Origin: Chrysoperla carnea
Taxonomy: Eukaryota > Arthropoda > Insecta > Neuroptera > Chrysopidae
Assembly: GCF_905475395.1 (NCBI RefSeq)
Contig: NC_058339.1
Coordinates: 35,535,172 to 35,599,171 of the forward strand
Direction of reading: 5' to 3'
DNA length: 64,000 bases
The notes below the pieces were generated by a model, which did no database searches, was not told the origin of the DNA, and saw only the letters and a list, made by a program, of their open reading frames with translations. This document shows positions 1 to 15,000 of the stretch, one piece after another. The translations under genes were made by a program, and so were the position numbers. Position 1 is the first letter of the stretch. Every line of letters starts with the position of its first letter.

Positions 1-3000
1 TGTTCACCATTAGAACCATACGATGAAGAATATCTAAAACAAAAAGATGTGAAACATTTATCATTTCATGCATTCTTACGTAAATCAATGTCTGGTGCAT
101 CTGGTGGCAAGTTTGTATCAGGTGCATTAACTGAAGCACAATGTCGTATTAAACCCGGTTGTAAAGATCATCCACCGTGGCCTAAGGCCATATGTTCAAA
201 GTGTCAACCATCCGCACTAACACTAAATCGTCAAGTGTATCGTCATGTGGATAATGTGATGTTTGAGAATGCAGCACTGGTTGAACAATTTTTAAATTAT
301 TGGCGTGTTACTGGCCATCAGAGGATTGGTATTTTATATGGAAATTATGAAATTCATGCTGATGTTCCGTTAGGTAAACATTTTTTTTTTTGAAAATTAT
401 TTTTAATGATTGTAAACTCTCACAAAAGTTATGAATAAATCATAAATTCCAAAACGGTTTCTGTTTAAAAGTCATATCCGGGAGGAATAGGTGACTACGA
501 AGTGATTGTTTCTGCTAAATACTCTATTAAAATTGAAAAATGTTAGCTAATCTCTTACTCTTTTTAATTAAGTCTCAAAATTATCCGAGTAAGTGTATCT
601 TAAGGTTGTTATGAATTTGGAGAGATGTCATTGTTTCACACTCTCTCATACAAAATGCATAGAACGAATTATCTGCTGCCAAATTTAAACAAACAAAAGA
701 GATTCATTATACTTATAATAAAACTAATGATGAAAAGATTTCGATGAGAAAAAGTGACAACTAAGAGTTGAAAGAAGTAAAAATTAGTTAGTACTGTTAG
801 TAAAACCATCTCGAGTTGAACGACGCCATAAAATCTAAAACATTAATTTTTTTGAATCCATATCCACGCTTTGGATAATTTTTAAAACTCACTATTACTA
901 ACTCACTTATAATTTGGATCAAGTTTCCATTTCAGCAATAAAAATTCTCGATACACTATATTATATATTAATGGTATGATGTGGAGTATATTACCCATTT
1001 TATGCATTGGCGTTTGGTAGATTTTGTTAGTAAATACTGTAACCCTTGAAGTAGTGCCGTTCCATAGCAAAATTCTCGTTGGGGAAATTCTAGTAATAAA
1101 TGGAGACAGTTAATCATTCAAATTAGTAAAGAGAGGTAAATTTTCAGCGGAGATTTATGAACTTAGAACAGAGATTATTCATCTTGCTCAATATAGTATG
1201 GAAGTTTTCCAATCAATAATCTTCACTCTGTTGAAGTATGACATAAGAAAACTAGTTTATGTGCTCTTTAGGCTTCAAAATTATTCGAGTCGTTAATTAT
1301 CTAAACTTTGAAAAACTGAACTAAACACACTAAATTACTTAGTCTTTATTCGCGACTCCAAGAAAACATATAAAGCACTGTAATAGCGATTGAAGAGGGT
1401 ATAAACATCCATCTCCATGTTATAAAAAAAAAAAAAAAAAAATCATCTAGCTATCAGTCTATCATTCACAAAAATCTAACCCGTAAGTCAATTAGTAGAA
1501 ATTCGTTTTTTGTTATTTAATTACATTATTCTCTTCAAAAGCCATTACAGTGCTATCTACGATTTCTTGGAGTCTCGAATTGAAAGTGTTTAAATAGCTC
1601 AAATATATTAAATAAATTTTCTACTGCATCGCCACTGATTTATTGATAATAAATTTAATGATCTATAAAAAAAGACAAATGGTTTTTTAGTCACCATTAT
1701 CAACATGTTTAAGGTATATTGCATTAGCAATAAATTGTATCAGTTTTTCACCACATGTTAAAGAAGTCTATATTTTTTTTAATAAATACAGATTTCAAAG
1801 GCAAAATATACTCTCGTTTGATTTTCCTGGAAATTAATGTGAGGATTATAGTTGTGAACTTGTTATTCTTACATAGTCTTATGGGATAATTTTTACAGTC
1901 AAAATTGTTTGGCTTTTTTCATAAAGAAAAAATTATGTATTTACACATATACATATTTATTTTTACCCACACATTTATATAAATGTGTCTATCTATATAC
2001 AAACATTTCTTTTTACTCACATTACCGATTAAGATTTCTGATAATTTCATATAATTCATTCACAGATGACGAGACTATAGTTCGCAATATACCTTAAGAG
2101 ATTAAGCGTTGGGAATTTTGAGTTTTCCAAATTAAATATCTGGAATTTTTACAAATAACAAATTTTTTACTTTAAAAAACATAGTTTAAGAAATTTTTAA
2201 TCGAATTTAAGATTTTGTAATAGTTAAAAAATTTAATTAATCATTAATGTTAATGCATTTTTTATGTTTTATGTTAATGAACTTAATGTTTTTTATATTA
2301 GGTATTCGGGCACGAGTTGCTGCAATATATGAGCCACCACAAGAGAGTACACGTGACTCAATTGTATTGTTACCAGATGAACGTGAACAAATTGTTGATC
2401 AAATTGCTGAAGAATTGGGTTTACGTAAAGTTGGTTGGATATTTACTGATTTAATTGCTGAAGATATACAAAAGGGTACAGTGAAATGTGTACGTGGCGC
2501 TGAAAGTCATTTTCTATCTGCACAAGAATGTATTATGGCTGCATATTATCAAAATCAAAATCCAAATCCATGTCGTTATGCATCAAATGGTTATTTTGGC
2601 TCCAAGTTTGTTACTGTTTGTGTTACTGGTAAGAAATTTTTAATACTTGTATAACAAGTCTATGCACCCTGTGTAAATACAATATACAGAGTTATCTGTC
2701 AAAAATCAAACACATTTTTGTACATTGTATTTATAGAGTGTCTTAGATTACCTGTCTATTCCCTTAAAACCAAATATAATTGTTGAATATGAAGAAATGG
2801 TCCATATCAGATTCGATGGGGCATGCTTTCAGCTTCCGTTTCGAACCGAAAATAATTTTTTCAGACTTGATATCATGAATGATAAGAGAAGAGCACTTAA
2901 ATTTAGGCAATTATTCCTCATCAAATAATGTAGTGGCAACAGAAGCGGATTATCCGTAAATATTAGATAAGTAGTTCACGAGATACAGTCGCAAATCTCC

Positions 3001-6000
3001 AAATATATGGGGCGTCATAAAGAATTTTAATCAATACCATAAAAAACTCGACCAACACGATTTAAAATTCTATATCATATTTGATATGAAATTTTATCAT
3101 ATTCCGAAACAGAAAGTTTTTGATGTTTTTTGCGATTACAAGGAAGTGGTACCGTTAAGAAAATTGAAAAAAAATCTTGTTTCCAATTTCGACAAATTCA
3201 GTACAAAAGGGCACTTTAGCTTAAAAAATTCAAAAATCTTGCATTTTTTTAAGATAAAATTTTCGATTCGTAACGTAGGCCCCAAAAATCTGCCTTTCAA
3301 ATCGTAAGAAAAAGATGAAAAGTTCAAATATAGAAATATAGACGTGTGTTTTCTAAAAACAAACTACTTTGATTTGAAAATATTTTTTTCACAACCCCAA
3401 AATATTTCAATGTATACAGAGAATTAAAACATCAATGTTGAGTTGCTATATTTCTTTTTACTTTCATATTATTGAACAATTTTCATTTTATAGGTGATAA
3501 AACAAATCAAGTGCATATGGAAGGTTATGCAGTTTCTACACAGTGTATGGCATTGGTTCGTGATGATTGCTTACTGCCAACTAAAGATGCACCCGAATTG
3601 GGATTCATACGAGAATCATCTGATAAGCAGTATGTACCAGATGTTTATTATAAGGTAAGTTTCATTTTGTTTTGTTTTGTTTTTTTTTTTTTTTTTTTAA
3701 ATACAAAATATTGAATAAATGAATTTTTTTAATAACGAGAGAAATTAAGAGTGATCTGAATAAGTTCAAGGTTTTATTTTATGATCTGGAAATATCATGA
3801 TTAATTTATTCATGGAAAGTTCAAAAGAAAAACAATCTATCTCTGAGCAAAAGAGCTCCGAGAATACAGAACTGATGCAGATCGATTAATTATGCTGCAA
3901 TTCATGTAACATTTTGAAACTCTTTTTCCTATTTCACGAAACGTTAATTTTTATCCAAAGCTTGGGGTATCACGGAATTTTTGATTGCAAATGTTTTTTT
4001 CTTTCTTGCCTTGAAGTACTGCCCCGCGTTGCGTGCCAATTACATGAGAGACTGTTCCAAAATACTCACAATATGAACTTAAAATATCGATAAAATAAAA
4101 TAATTCATGAAGACAAATAATGACACGATAATTTAGAGAGTGCTGCAATTGTCTTTAGAGCTATTAAATTGCTATTACAGTGCCAGTCTTAATATACAGG
4201 GTGGTTTTTTAAGGTTTTAAGTTGACATATGCTTGAAACTCGAAAAATAACTTTTATAGGTAAAAATTCTTCTAGCGAAAAATGTTGGGTGTGTAGGCGT
4301 ACATCTTACGCAGACATTAAACTTGACTAATATATTATAAAACGCAAATTCAATAAAAAATATTTTATATCAAGGCACTGATATACTGGAAAATTCGTAA
4401 TAATCACAATTTAAAAATTATCTTAACTTAGATAAAAATACCACGGTACTAATAAGTACTGTGATTATTACAAGTACTAATAATTAACTTATGTTTATCT
4501 GAATAAGTTTATAAGAATAATTCAGGGCACGAAGCTATGAGCGTATGAGTTGCCGTCAGTCTCGAAAGATTCCCTAGATTTTCAGTGGTCAAATCATTTT
4601 CTAATTATTTAAATATATATTACGAGTCAAATTTTCTTTTGAGAAACTCATTTTCTTTACTTATTGTCAACGAAGAACTGAATCAAGTATAATATAAATA
4701 TAAAGATCGATACATATTAAATTTCAAGAAAACCTTATATTATTAGATCCCGATCTAAATTGACCTGCTGTCATTGAGTTTCTTAATTTATGGAAGCTAA
4801 TGTATAATTATACAAAACGTGTTGGGGTTGCCGCCTGACATTCCGGAAAGACTATGCGTAATGATAAACGCTCTCATTACGATTAACGGCTAAAAATAAT
4901 AACTAACACGAAGGTATAAGGTTGTTTAGTAAAAGTAAATAAATTTTAAGGTTGCCGCGATTTTAAGTCTAATTATTAAGTCTTATTTTATCTTCATCAA
5001 GTTTCTTTATATATCATACATGAAAATATATATAAGAATGTTACGAACTCGATGGTATGGAGTTGTCTTGTAAAAGTGAGCAGATCTTGGAGTTTTCGCG
5101 GTTCTAAGGTTGGCTTAATCATTGGAACTGAAAAATGCGACAACCCTCAAATTTGCTTCTTTTTGCTAAGACAACTCCACATCGATATGTGAGACAGGTA
5201 TTGTGCATTGAAAAAATACCAAACATTCCTAGAAATTGGTAGTGATTCTAGTTTTCTATGATCGGAAAACTTTCTTCACGGTCTCTTTTGCTAGCTAGCA
5301 ACGACTTTAGAAACTGACGAAAATAATCTATATTTCTCCATCTTATTGTCAGCATGAAAATATCGAGATTAATTTGTATTATCATGAAAAGCCATATACA
5401 ATGACAATATGACCGAATAAAAAGTCGAATTCGTGTCTATCGAGAGGTATTTTTAGTTTAAATCCTAACAGCTTATAAGACGGATGTAATTTTAATAGAT
5501 AGTATTTTTCAAGGAAATGACAATGATTTCCTAAAAATGGAAGAATAGTGAATTGTAAAGGAATAATTAATAAAAAAAACACACAAATATTAGCATTCAG
5601 CTCGTTATATACAATTTATTTTTGAAATTTAATCGTATTTTTTTTGAGAAGCTGTCAATAGGTACTCAGTATCACATAGCATTACAAAGGTCCAAGGCAC
5701 AGACATACACATTACAGCGAAAAAAGTGATACAATAACTCTATTTTTTTTTTGTTTTTTAAATGTTTATCACCATTGAAATTTGTCCTCTAAAAAAGTTA
5801 GTAGTTAGGTATTTATCTAGTGTTTGTATGTGTAGTTTTTTATAATACGGTAATATGTGATTACTCCATTCTTTTAACATTCCAGAAACTTTTTTTTTGA
5901 TTTCTAAATACCTTTTACAACAATTCAAATTTTCGAACAGTTTCGAACTAAACTGCTATTTTGGTTTTTTTAAATATTTTTTTTTTGATATGATTATTCA

Positions 6001-9000
6001 AGTTTGTTGGGGTTTAAAAACTTCACAACAAGTCAGTTTTTCTTGACCGATTTTGAATTTAGGAAATAAACTTTGATACTCTAACAAGAATTGTGTTCTT
6101 TTTTGTGATATTTTTAATTGCAATTTTTTTGTATGCAAAACTGATAAAATCTTTTCGAAGGGATAATTAGTTTACCGATTACAAAGAAAAAACAAAACCG
6201 TACATTAGCGCTATATTGAGACCTTGTGTGATCATTGTACGAATTTTTCTAAAATTATTGAATTTTTTTTCTGTTTAGACCATTTAACAAGCATATCTCT
6301 TTAAAAGGTTGATTCACACTCTCAATCTCAATGATTATATGCGCATGCGTAGCGTTAGATTGATTAAAACTGTCAATTCTGACGATTAATTATGCTAAAA
6401 ATACACCGAAAATTCTCAATTGAATAAGGCCTTCTGCTAAATTTTAAACGATATAAAATTTAACCCATTTGGAAAATTGTTTTAATAAAATCTATAAACG
6501 TTTTATATTTAATGATCTTACGAAAATAAAATATTTAATTAAAAATTAACAATTTTGATACATTTGGTCAATTTTTACTGGTAAAAAATTTCGTTTAGGT
6601 TTAAATAATATTTTTTTTGTACCTTCTAAGTTGAATCTATGAACCCAATAGCTTTAAATCAAAAACCATTTCAAAATAAAGCATTTAATACTATTAACAC
6701 TAATAATGCAACGTAAAAATTGGCTTATACCCTCTCCCGCCAACATAATTCACTAATAACACTTAATTTAATCCCTCTTCCCCTAGTATAAATTTTACAT
6801 AATACTTGAAAGTATCCTTAAATTAACCTACTGAAATGATTTCAATAAAGTTGAATGAAACTTTTAACATGCGGGCTGTTTATATCTCGATCTAAAAGAT
6901 CCAAACCAACTCTATACCGTCTTTTTTAAACGGATTGTCTTAGGTTAAATGACTTTATTCAGACTAATTCAGCGATGAGTGATTTTTACCCGAATGGTTT
7001 TGACAGCGATGATTAGTTAGTGATCACATAATAGTCAGTGGATATTATGATATTAAAAAAGGCACTCATCGCTTAGTTATTTTGATTGTAGATCATTTAC
7101 ATTTTATTATACACACGATAGAAGACTTTAGTTTTTATGTGAATCAACCTTTAAACCTAAAATTGAATAAAAACTTTTCTTGGAACGTAAAATATAAATA
7201 AAATCGCGTTCTTCCATAGAAAAAGAAAACTTTCCAATAATGATTTTCAGCATTCTTCAATTGTACATAAATTTTATTTTTTTAATTTTCGTGTTTTTTT
7301 ATTTTACTTTGCTTAATTTTGTACTCCAAAAAAGCGATTTAGGATTGAAAAGCAAGAATAATCAATATTGTGCATTTTATAATAAATTCGTTGTGCTTAG
7401 AAAATATGTGAGGGAGGATTTGTTTCACAATTGAAAAATATTGTAAATATTAATGTTTCTTTTTCTGTACAATATTTTGTTTGTAATTTAATTCCGTTAA
7501 TTAAATGGTCTGATTATACAAATTGTTTCTTGATAGTATCATATTTAAATTGCACCAACTTTGTTATAAAAAGAAATTTTTTCATACCACACCTAAGAGC
7601 CCGAACAATACAATTATTTTTATTAAATTTTTTTTTTTGCCCCGACGAAAAATCTCACCGTTGAGTTTCGCCATATTTTTTAAACAATGTTACAAACGAT
7701 TATTTTTTCAACTAACAAGTGATACTATTTTTTTAATATATATACGTTTAGTTTTTTTTTTTAATTTTTTTGATTTTTAAACATTGATTAATAATTTTTA
7801 CGGAGACATAATTGAAAAACAAATACAATTTTTAATATTATTTTGAATATTTTTGTTAATTGATCTCGATTTTTGTGGAATGTTTTTCACATATTTTGAT
7901 TATCAAATTTTGGTCAAACGATTGATCGTCCAAATACAGGCTAAAGACTTTTTTCAACGCTCTAAAAACTAATCAATTATTGTAAAATTTTCGAGTTCGC
8001 TAGGATCATCTAACCGTAAATATACTAAACTATCCCCCAAAATCCTTAAATCTATATTTAGTTTACAATAATTTTTAAAATGGTACATAGTAGTTTACTT
8101 TCGCTCCTTAACACTCACAGCCTTACAACTAATATATTAAGTCTTTAGCCTGTAGTCAAAATGAAATTTGAGCTTAATATGTTCGCTTGTATATAAACTA
8201 GGCCATTCGATACAATTTCGTTCTTTCGAACAAGCATAGATCAAATTAATTTGTTTTATCATTAATTTCGATATAACCAGAACGAAGTTTTAAAAAATAA
8301 TTAAGAAAAATGCTCGAAATATTCAATTCTAAAATGTATTTGTAATTTTTGGTCATTTGTATCAAAATTACAAATAAGTTCTAAAAATAAACATTTTTTT
8401 TATAACATCTATAATGATTTCGCTCAAGGTTTATTTTCAAGGTGATCGTTACCTAATGTTTTCCATATTTTTTATATCGCATAAAGTAAGTTCCCAATGT
8501 ATTAAAATCGGGGCTCGGCTGATATCTCACTATTTAGATGATGATAGTTCTTCATTATAAAAATTTTACAGCAATGTATAAAATTTTTTCATACTGGTAA
8601 ATTAATTAGGAAAACCGCTTTTTGGAAAAATTTGCTGAAATTTCTTTTTGTAAACCTTCAATGCACATGCATTCATTATTAATTCGTATGGCATATGAAT
8701 TACTATGAAAATATTTTTTTGTAGCATATCCGAATTAAAAGATTATTCTGAATCAACCGGAATGCTACTGGTATAGTTAATACAGCTTGATTGGAGATAA
8801 AAGGGAAAGTTTGCCTTTTGTAAAGATTAATTCTTTATTTGATAATGCCATATTATCTATGTCGAGAGCGCTAAGATTTGCTTTTATAGTTTTAACATTT
8901 ATATAACTCTTACCTTGAGCATTATCGTGTTATGTTCGAGCCAATATTCGTAGTCAGAGTATTGAGTAGAGAAAGGCAGATTTTTACGTTAACATTGGCA

Positions 9001-12000
9001 TAGTGCCTGTTTGGAAAAATTGTGGTATAATAAGGAAAAAACCAACTATACTCACTTGGGTTAAAAATGATAACAATGGCCAAAAATTTCTCTCTTCAAG
9101 GGTTTTACAATCGAAGTATTACCCCAATAAAAAAATGTTATATTAAAGTAAAAACAAAGTAAACAGACCTGTTTACTGTATAAAATTGAATAAAAACCTG
9201 AAATAATACACACAAATAGATAGTTCATCGTTTTTTGAGAATATTTCATCATTTCTATTATATTTCATTATCGAAACAAGATAAGTTTCGAACATATTAC
9301 GATAATGTAAGAGTCAAACTTAAAATTTCACCATTAATTTTCGTCGCTTTACATTATAGATGTTATTTATAAAAAGAAATATACTGGCTTTCAAAATAAA
9401 TGCTTGAAACAAATTCTTTCAATGATAACAGTACAAAACATTCGTAATTAAACATTTTTGAATAAATTATCTGGCCCGTTTTGAGATTTCGTAAATTTCG
9501 TTTGTTATTTCTTTATTGTTTCGATTATTTAAATGTCTAATTAGCGAAAAGTTTGTACTGCATTTTCGGATGTTTGATTTTTTTAGATCAATGAAAATAC
9601 AAATATTCTAAATTCGAAATAACATTTTTTTTTCATTTAATAAGTACGTACAAACTACTACACATGAATACGTAAAATTTATTTATTAAAATTACTTTTT
9701 TACGAGCTTACAGGTACGTAATAGATGATTTTTTTTAAAGATTTTCCATTTTAAATATATTAATAATATTTACGAAGGTCCACAGTTACAATGATTATAT
9801 CTTTTGGTGCGGGTTTTATAATTATATCTTTTTTTTTTACAATAACACGTTATAACGAAATAACGAGGGGAAAAAAGACAGCGTTTTTAATATCGATTTT
9901 AAATATTTATTATAAATATTGTACTTATCAGATTAGGTTTATCTTTTCGTTACTAAATTTATATTCAAAATTTTCCTCTTTTTCTTGGAACACGTCATTA
10001 AATTTGTTCTGTTAGTATTTTTTAAAATCCTTTCTTGGAAGCTATTTCAGTAAAATTCTGTTCACAAATGTTTTAGATAGAATATGCACGGATTGCGCAA
10101 AGAACTTTATGATGAAATTAACTATCGAACAACAAACCAAAAGAACCATCGATATTTTAAAACGTGCGGATTCAATTCTTTTTTTAAACAAAAAACTACA
10201 AAGATTTTTTCTGGCCTAGCATATTCTTTAATGTACTCAATTTGACGAAATAATTATTTCAGTTGACTTCCGCGTAAACAGGTTTAAATTATTTTCATTG
10301 TAAATCCAAAAAGTATTCGTTAATAATCCAAACCCAATTTTTCAATTAAAACAAGGCTGTAAAATCGGAAATATTGCGAAAGATTTTGAACGCAGCAAAT
10401 ATGGTCATCAACAAAGTTAATAATAAATCATAATGTCCGTTTTACGCTATCCTGCATTTAAAAACTTGTTTAAAAGAATTTTTTTAGTAGTATAGTACAC
10501 ATTTGAATATATGTTTAGTTGGAGATTAATAGAAATAGACAAAAATGACAGAAGGGGAATAGTAAGTGTAATCAAATGACGCTGATTTTTTGGCAAAACA
10601 CACTATTATAGTATTTTAATACAAATTTGTGTTATATTAGTCTATAATATATATATATATATTCAAACAGCACAACAGTAAAATTCGACAAAAATATAGA
10701 TAATTTGATTTTTTTTATTTATTTCTTCACCATAAAATTTTTTTTCTTCGTCTTTCTTATATATAAATAAATATGCACATACTTCTTCTCTTTTTTTACA
10801 AGTGGAGTACGAATTTAAATCTCTTTTAGTATTGTCTTATTTAAAAAGAAAACATATTTCATCATCTAATCACCATTGGCGCCACGTGTCACTTAATTAA
10901 AAAATCACAAATCGAAGTACATTTTTTATATTGGTATTAACGTTCATGAAAGATATGGGGGGAAAAATTCGATTATGTGATTAACAAAAATCTCGATATA
11001 AAGCATGAGAAATAAAATTTTTTTACATTTATTGTACTAAATTTTTTCGTGTTTTAAAAAAACGTAAGCTCAGTTAATCTTAATTTTTAAATCTCGTAAC
11101 TCCGCATAAATTAAGCAACAGTTATTAGGTACAAATTTTTGTATCATCAAAAGCTAAACAAATACTACGATTTATTTTTTTTAATTTTTTTCGATAAAAT
11201 TTTGTTTTTTTAAAAATACATATACAGGCTTTTTTTTATTCGAAAAATACACTCGAAAATCGAATTCAATTCAAGTATGAAAAATATATTTTCGCATTTA
11301 TTTCCCGTTCAGTCTTTTTCTAAGAGTATTCTCTCTTCCTGTCTTTAAAAAAAATACACCATGGCACTACTAAACTTTGAGCACAAACAAAAATTTTGGC
11401 ACAATTTTTCGCCAATTTTTATTTTCAAATATTCTGTAATATAGCGGTTTCGAAAAAAATTTATATCAAGTCTGTGTGGAATTGTGAGATTCGTTTCACG
11501 CCATCCATTGAACACAACAGACGTTTAGAAATAAATGCTGAAAAATTTTTCATTGATGAATTGAATTTTGGACCAAATCAAAAGGGACGTTTAAACATCG
11601 ATAGCAAATTTTTTTGAAATATATATTTTTTGAAAGAAGTTTTAACATTTAAATATCCGCCGTACTATTTTTTCAATTTTAAGTAGTACGAAGTAGAATC
11701 GTTTTTTATATTTTTAAGAAAACGTGTGGTTTTTTTTTCGATCCTTAATAATTAATAAATATATATTTTTTGTATATATAATAATTTCTCTCTATGCATT
11801 ATTTATTTGATAAATATACATCTAAACAGCCTTAAGTAGCTACTTTGGTAAAAATGATGAATTTCACTTTGAAAATTTAATTCATTTAAATAGAAGTAAA
11901 AATTCTTTTTGCACACAGAAACATTTATTTAAAAAATATAGGCCTTTTTTTTATATTGCATAAGCGTTCTACTTTTTACTGTATATCGGGTAATTTCTTA

Positions 12001-15000
12001 AAATCACAGTTTATAGATAAAAAAATATTATTTTTTTCAAATAGGGCGTATATTTTTCTACGGGTAGTAAGTACCCCGCGTTTAACTAAATGATCATTTT
12101 AATTCTCTAATTCGCTTTTACACTGGAATAAAATTGGGCAAAACTTCCAAAGTGTAAAAAATCGAACATATCCAATTCAGAATTGCCACATCATATTTGA
12201 AATAATTGAAATTACATGATTTAGTCCAACAGTCCATTATAAAATTTAAAATGTAATTTTATAACTATCCCAAAATCGAATGAAGAAAAAATCAGAATCG
12301 ATCCCTGCCGTCTGAAATAAAAATTTTTGAACAAGTGAACAAGAATTTCTTCAGCAGATATAAATGAGAATCAAGGCAAACATTTAATTCAATTTTGAGG
12401 CAGTTATATAAAATTTTATTTGAAAATTTTCTTTATGGCATATAAGACATTATGGCAATTTTGAAATTGTTAATTTTTTTCTATAAATATAGTATTATTT
12501 TTCTTTTGGACATACATAGCGCGCAAAACAAAGAAAAATTCGATTGTACAAAAATATATTTTTATATTATTATAGCACATTTATTTTATAAATTTTTCGA
12601 TTTTCACTTCTATTCAATTGAAAAATTCAAAGTATGTGTTTAAAAATAACGTAATTAACATGTCACCCCCACAAAAAATATAAATTAAATATAATTAATA
12701 ATAATATTGATAATAATAATTAATAATAATTTTCTTTTTATTTAATAACAAACATAACTTTTTTTTTTAATTAATCAACATATTTTTGTAAAAACTTTTT
12801 TAACCCAAAAAAAAACAAATAATTATATAAATTGTGTGTTTATTATAATAAATGTGTAATTATAATTAATAATGAATTAACCACTCTCTATAGCACTCAA
12901 AATGTAAGGCCCTTTATAATTATATCACACAATATCCGTTCGCCGCGTACGCTTATCGCTTCGTTTCTGATTGTGAGATTTTACCTTAATCGATATACGA
13001 GGACGTTCCGTTATTTATAATAAATTTCGAATAATAAATATTACAAGTCCGAAGTTTGATTAGTATGTGAAAAAATTTATAAAAACGAGATTATATTTTT
13101 TATCGAAAGCAATAACACACCGGGGTTATATATCATATATATACGTTTACGAAAGTGTTAAAAACAAAATTTATATTCGTTTTAGATGGTGGGACGTTTT
13201 GTTTTTAACGGTTTTTAAAAAATGCAACAAGACGAAAAACTAAAATTATAGCAACACACATCACAAACATAACCGTATTTTTTTTAAAGCTTACGATCTC
13301 TTCTACAATGAATTTGAGTAGTATTTGCTGACGATTATAAAGCATTTAAAGGCTTCATATAGCAAATATTTTTAAGATTTAATGAAGAACATTTACATTC
13401 TCGCCGGAGTGGTTAAAGAAAATTCTCTTTTAACTAAAACCTAAAAAACGTCACCTATATAATTTTTTTGTTGTTGTTGATAAATCTATAAAATTAATTA
13501 AATAATAATAATTAAACATTTTACAAATGTCATTTGCTTTAAAACGTAAACGTGGGTTAATAATAATTAATAATAAAAACAACAATTTTTATTAACACGG
13601 CAAAAAAATATATTTAAATTAATAATAATAAAAATTGCACTTTTTTCTTCGATTATTAAAAAACTAAAATTTCCAAGACTAATTAAACAGGAGAAATATA
13701 TGACTATAATAATTATTTCAACACGTTTTTAAGGGTTGAAATGGCTGGAGATTTATGTTTTAATGAATCGATTACAATATTTTTTTTCTCGAAACACCTC
13801 AATGCCATTTCTCCTTTTTTTTAAATAGAAATATCTCAAGTCAAAAAGAAAAAACAATAACATTAAAAATTCTAACAACTTTTCTAAGTATTTTTTTTTT
13901 TTTGCATGAAATACCAAACGTAAATTCGTATTGGTATTTTTTTTTTTTTTCATAATAAGAAAATATATTATTTATTTTTTTTACGTTATAAATATTTTTT
14001 AATTTTTTTTTTTGAAAAATATAACATTTTTTGTGTGATTTTATTTTTTTAAGTGTGTTTTTCTGATTAATTACAAAATAATTATACAAATTTAAATAAC
14101 ATGGGAGATGTTGTGAAAGCCATATTTTGATCTTGTACAATTACTTCTTAAAAATTACAATAAACCAGTTTTCCACAACCAACAAGGTACCACCACTCGT
14201 AGGGGGGTAGTGAAAATATAAGATTTATCTAACTTGAACTCGTCAAAAAGTATATATTATATTTAATAACTATAAAATAAATCATCTCATTGAAATCCGA
14301 AAAAAACAAAATAACATCGCAATCAAAAATTCGATTTTTTTACATAACACGAGTAGTTTTTTTTTTTTTGAGACGAAGTAGTTTTTCTTTAGAGGAGAAA
14401 AACCGTTATCACTACACAAACAGGAAACAAAAAAATTATAAAATTATAAAAATTTATATATCATACCCGATTTTATGTTTTCAACAAACATTTTGATCAT
14501 CAAAAACATTCGTGTCATCGGTTATACGTCGTTTATCGTCGGTGTGTTCGTTGAAATAAAAATCGGTACAATCGAAGACGATTACAGTTTACCACATTTG
14601 GTGATAATTACAGTTTTTGTTGGTTTACCAGCAGGATCACCAAATGTACTGATCTTTTCAACTAATTCGAGTCCTTCGACCACATGTCCAAAAATCGCTG
14701 TAAAACCTCGCATCTCTTGTAAAATAATGCGAAATTGTGATCCAACCATACCCATATTATCGTGACGTTTTTGTGTACGTCGCATACCAACTGCCCCACG
14801 TACAGCTAATAATTTTGTATCGTCAGGCATAAAATAACCATCTTCAAAAATAGATCGTCCACCACGTCCATTATTTAATTCAAAATCACCAGTTATAACA
14901 CTTTCTCCCTCCCAACATTGAAATATCGAACAACCCTTATAGCCAACACCAATTTCACCTGTTGCTAACATACCAAAATTTTTCGACATTTTTGGTGCAA

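Noticed and set aside
5047-5192. Degenerate inverted repeat around GGAGTTGTCTT and AAGACAACTCC
   Set aside because: The core of about 11 bases matches well but the rest is patchy; recorded under the intron instead of as an element.
13841-14140. 99-codon minus-strand frame
   Set aside because: Reads through poly-T tracts giving Lys/Phe runs; overlaps another frame of the same kind.
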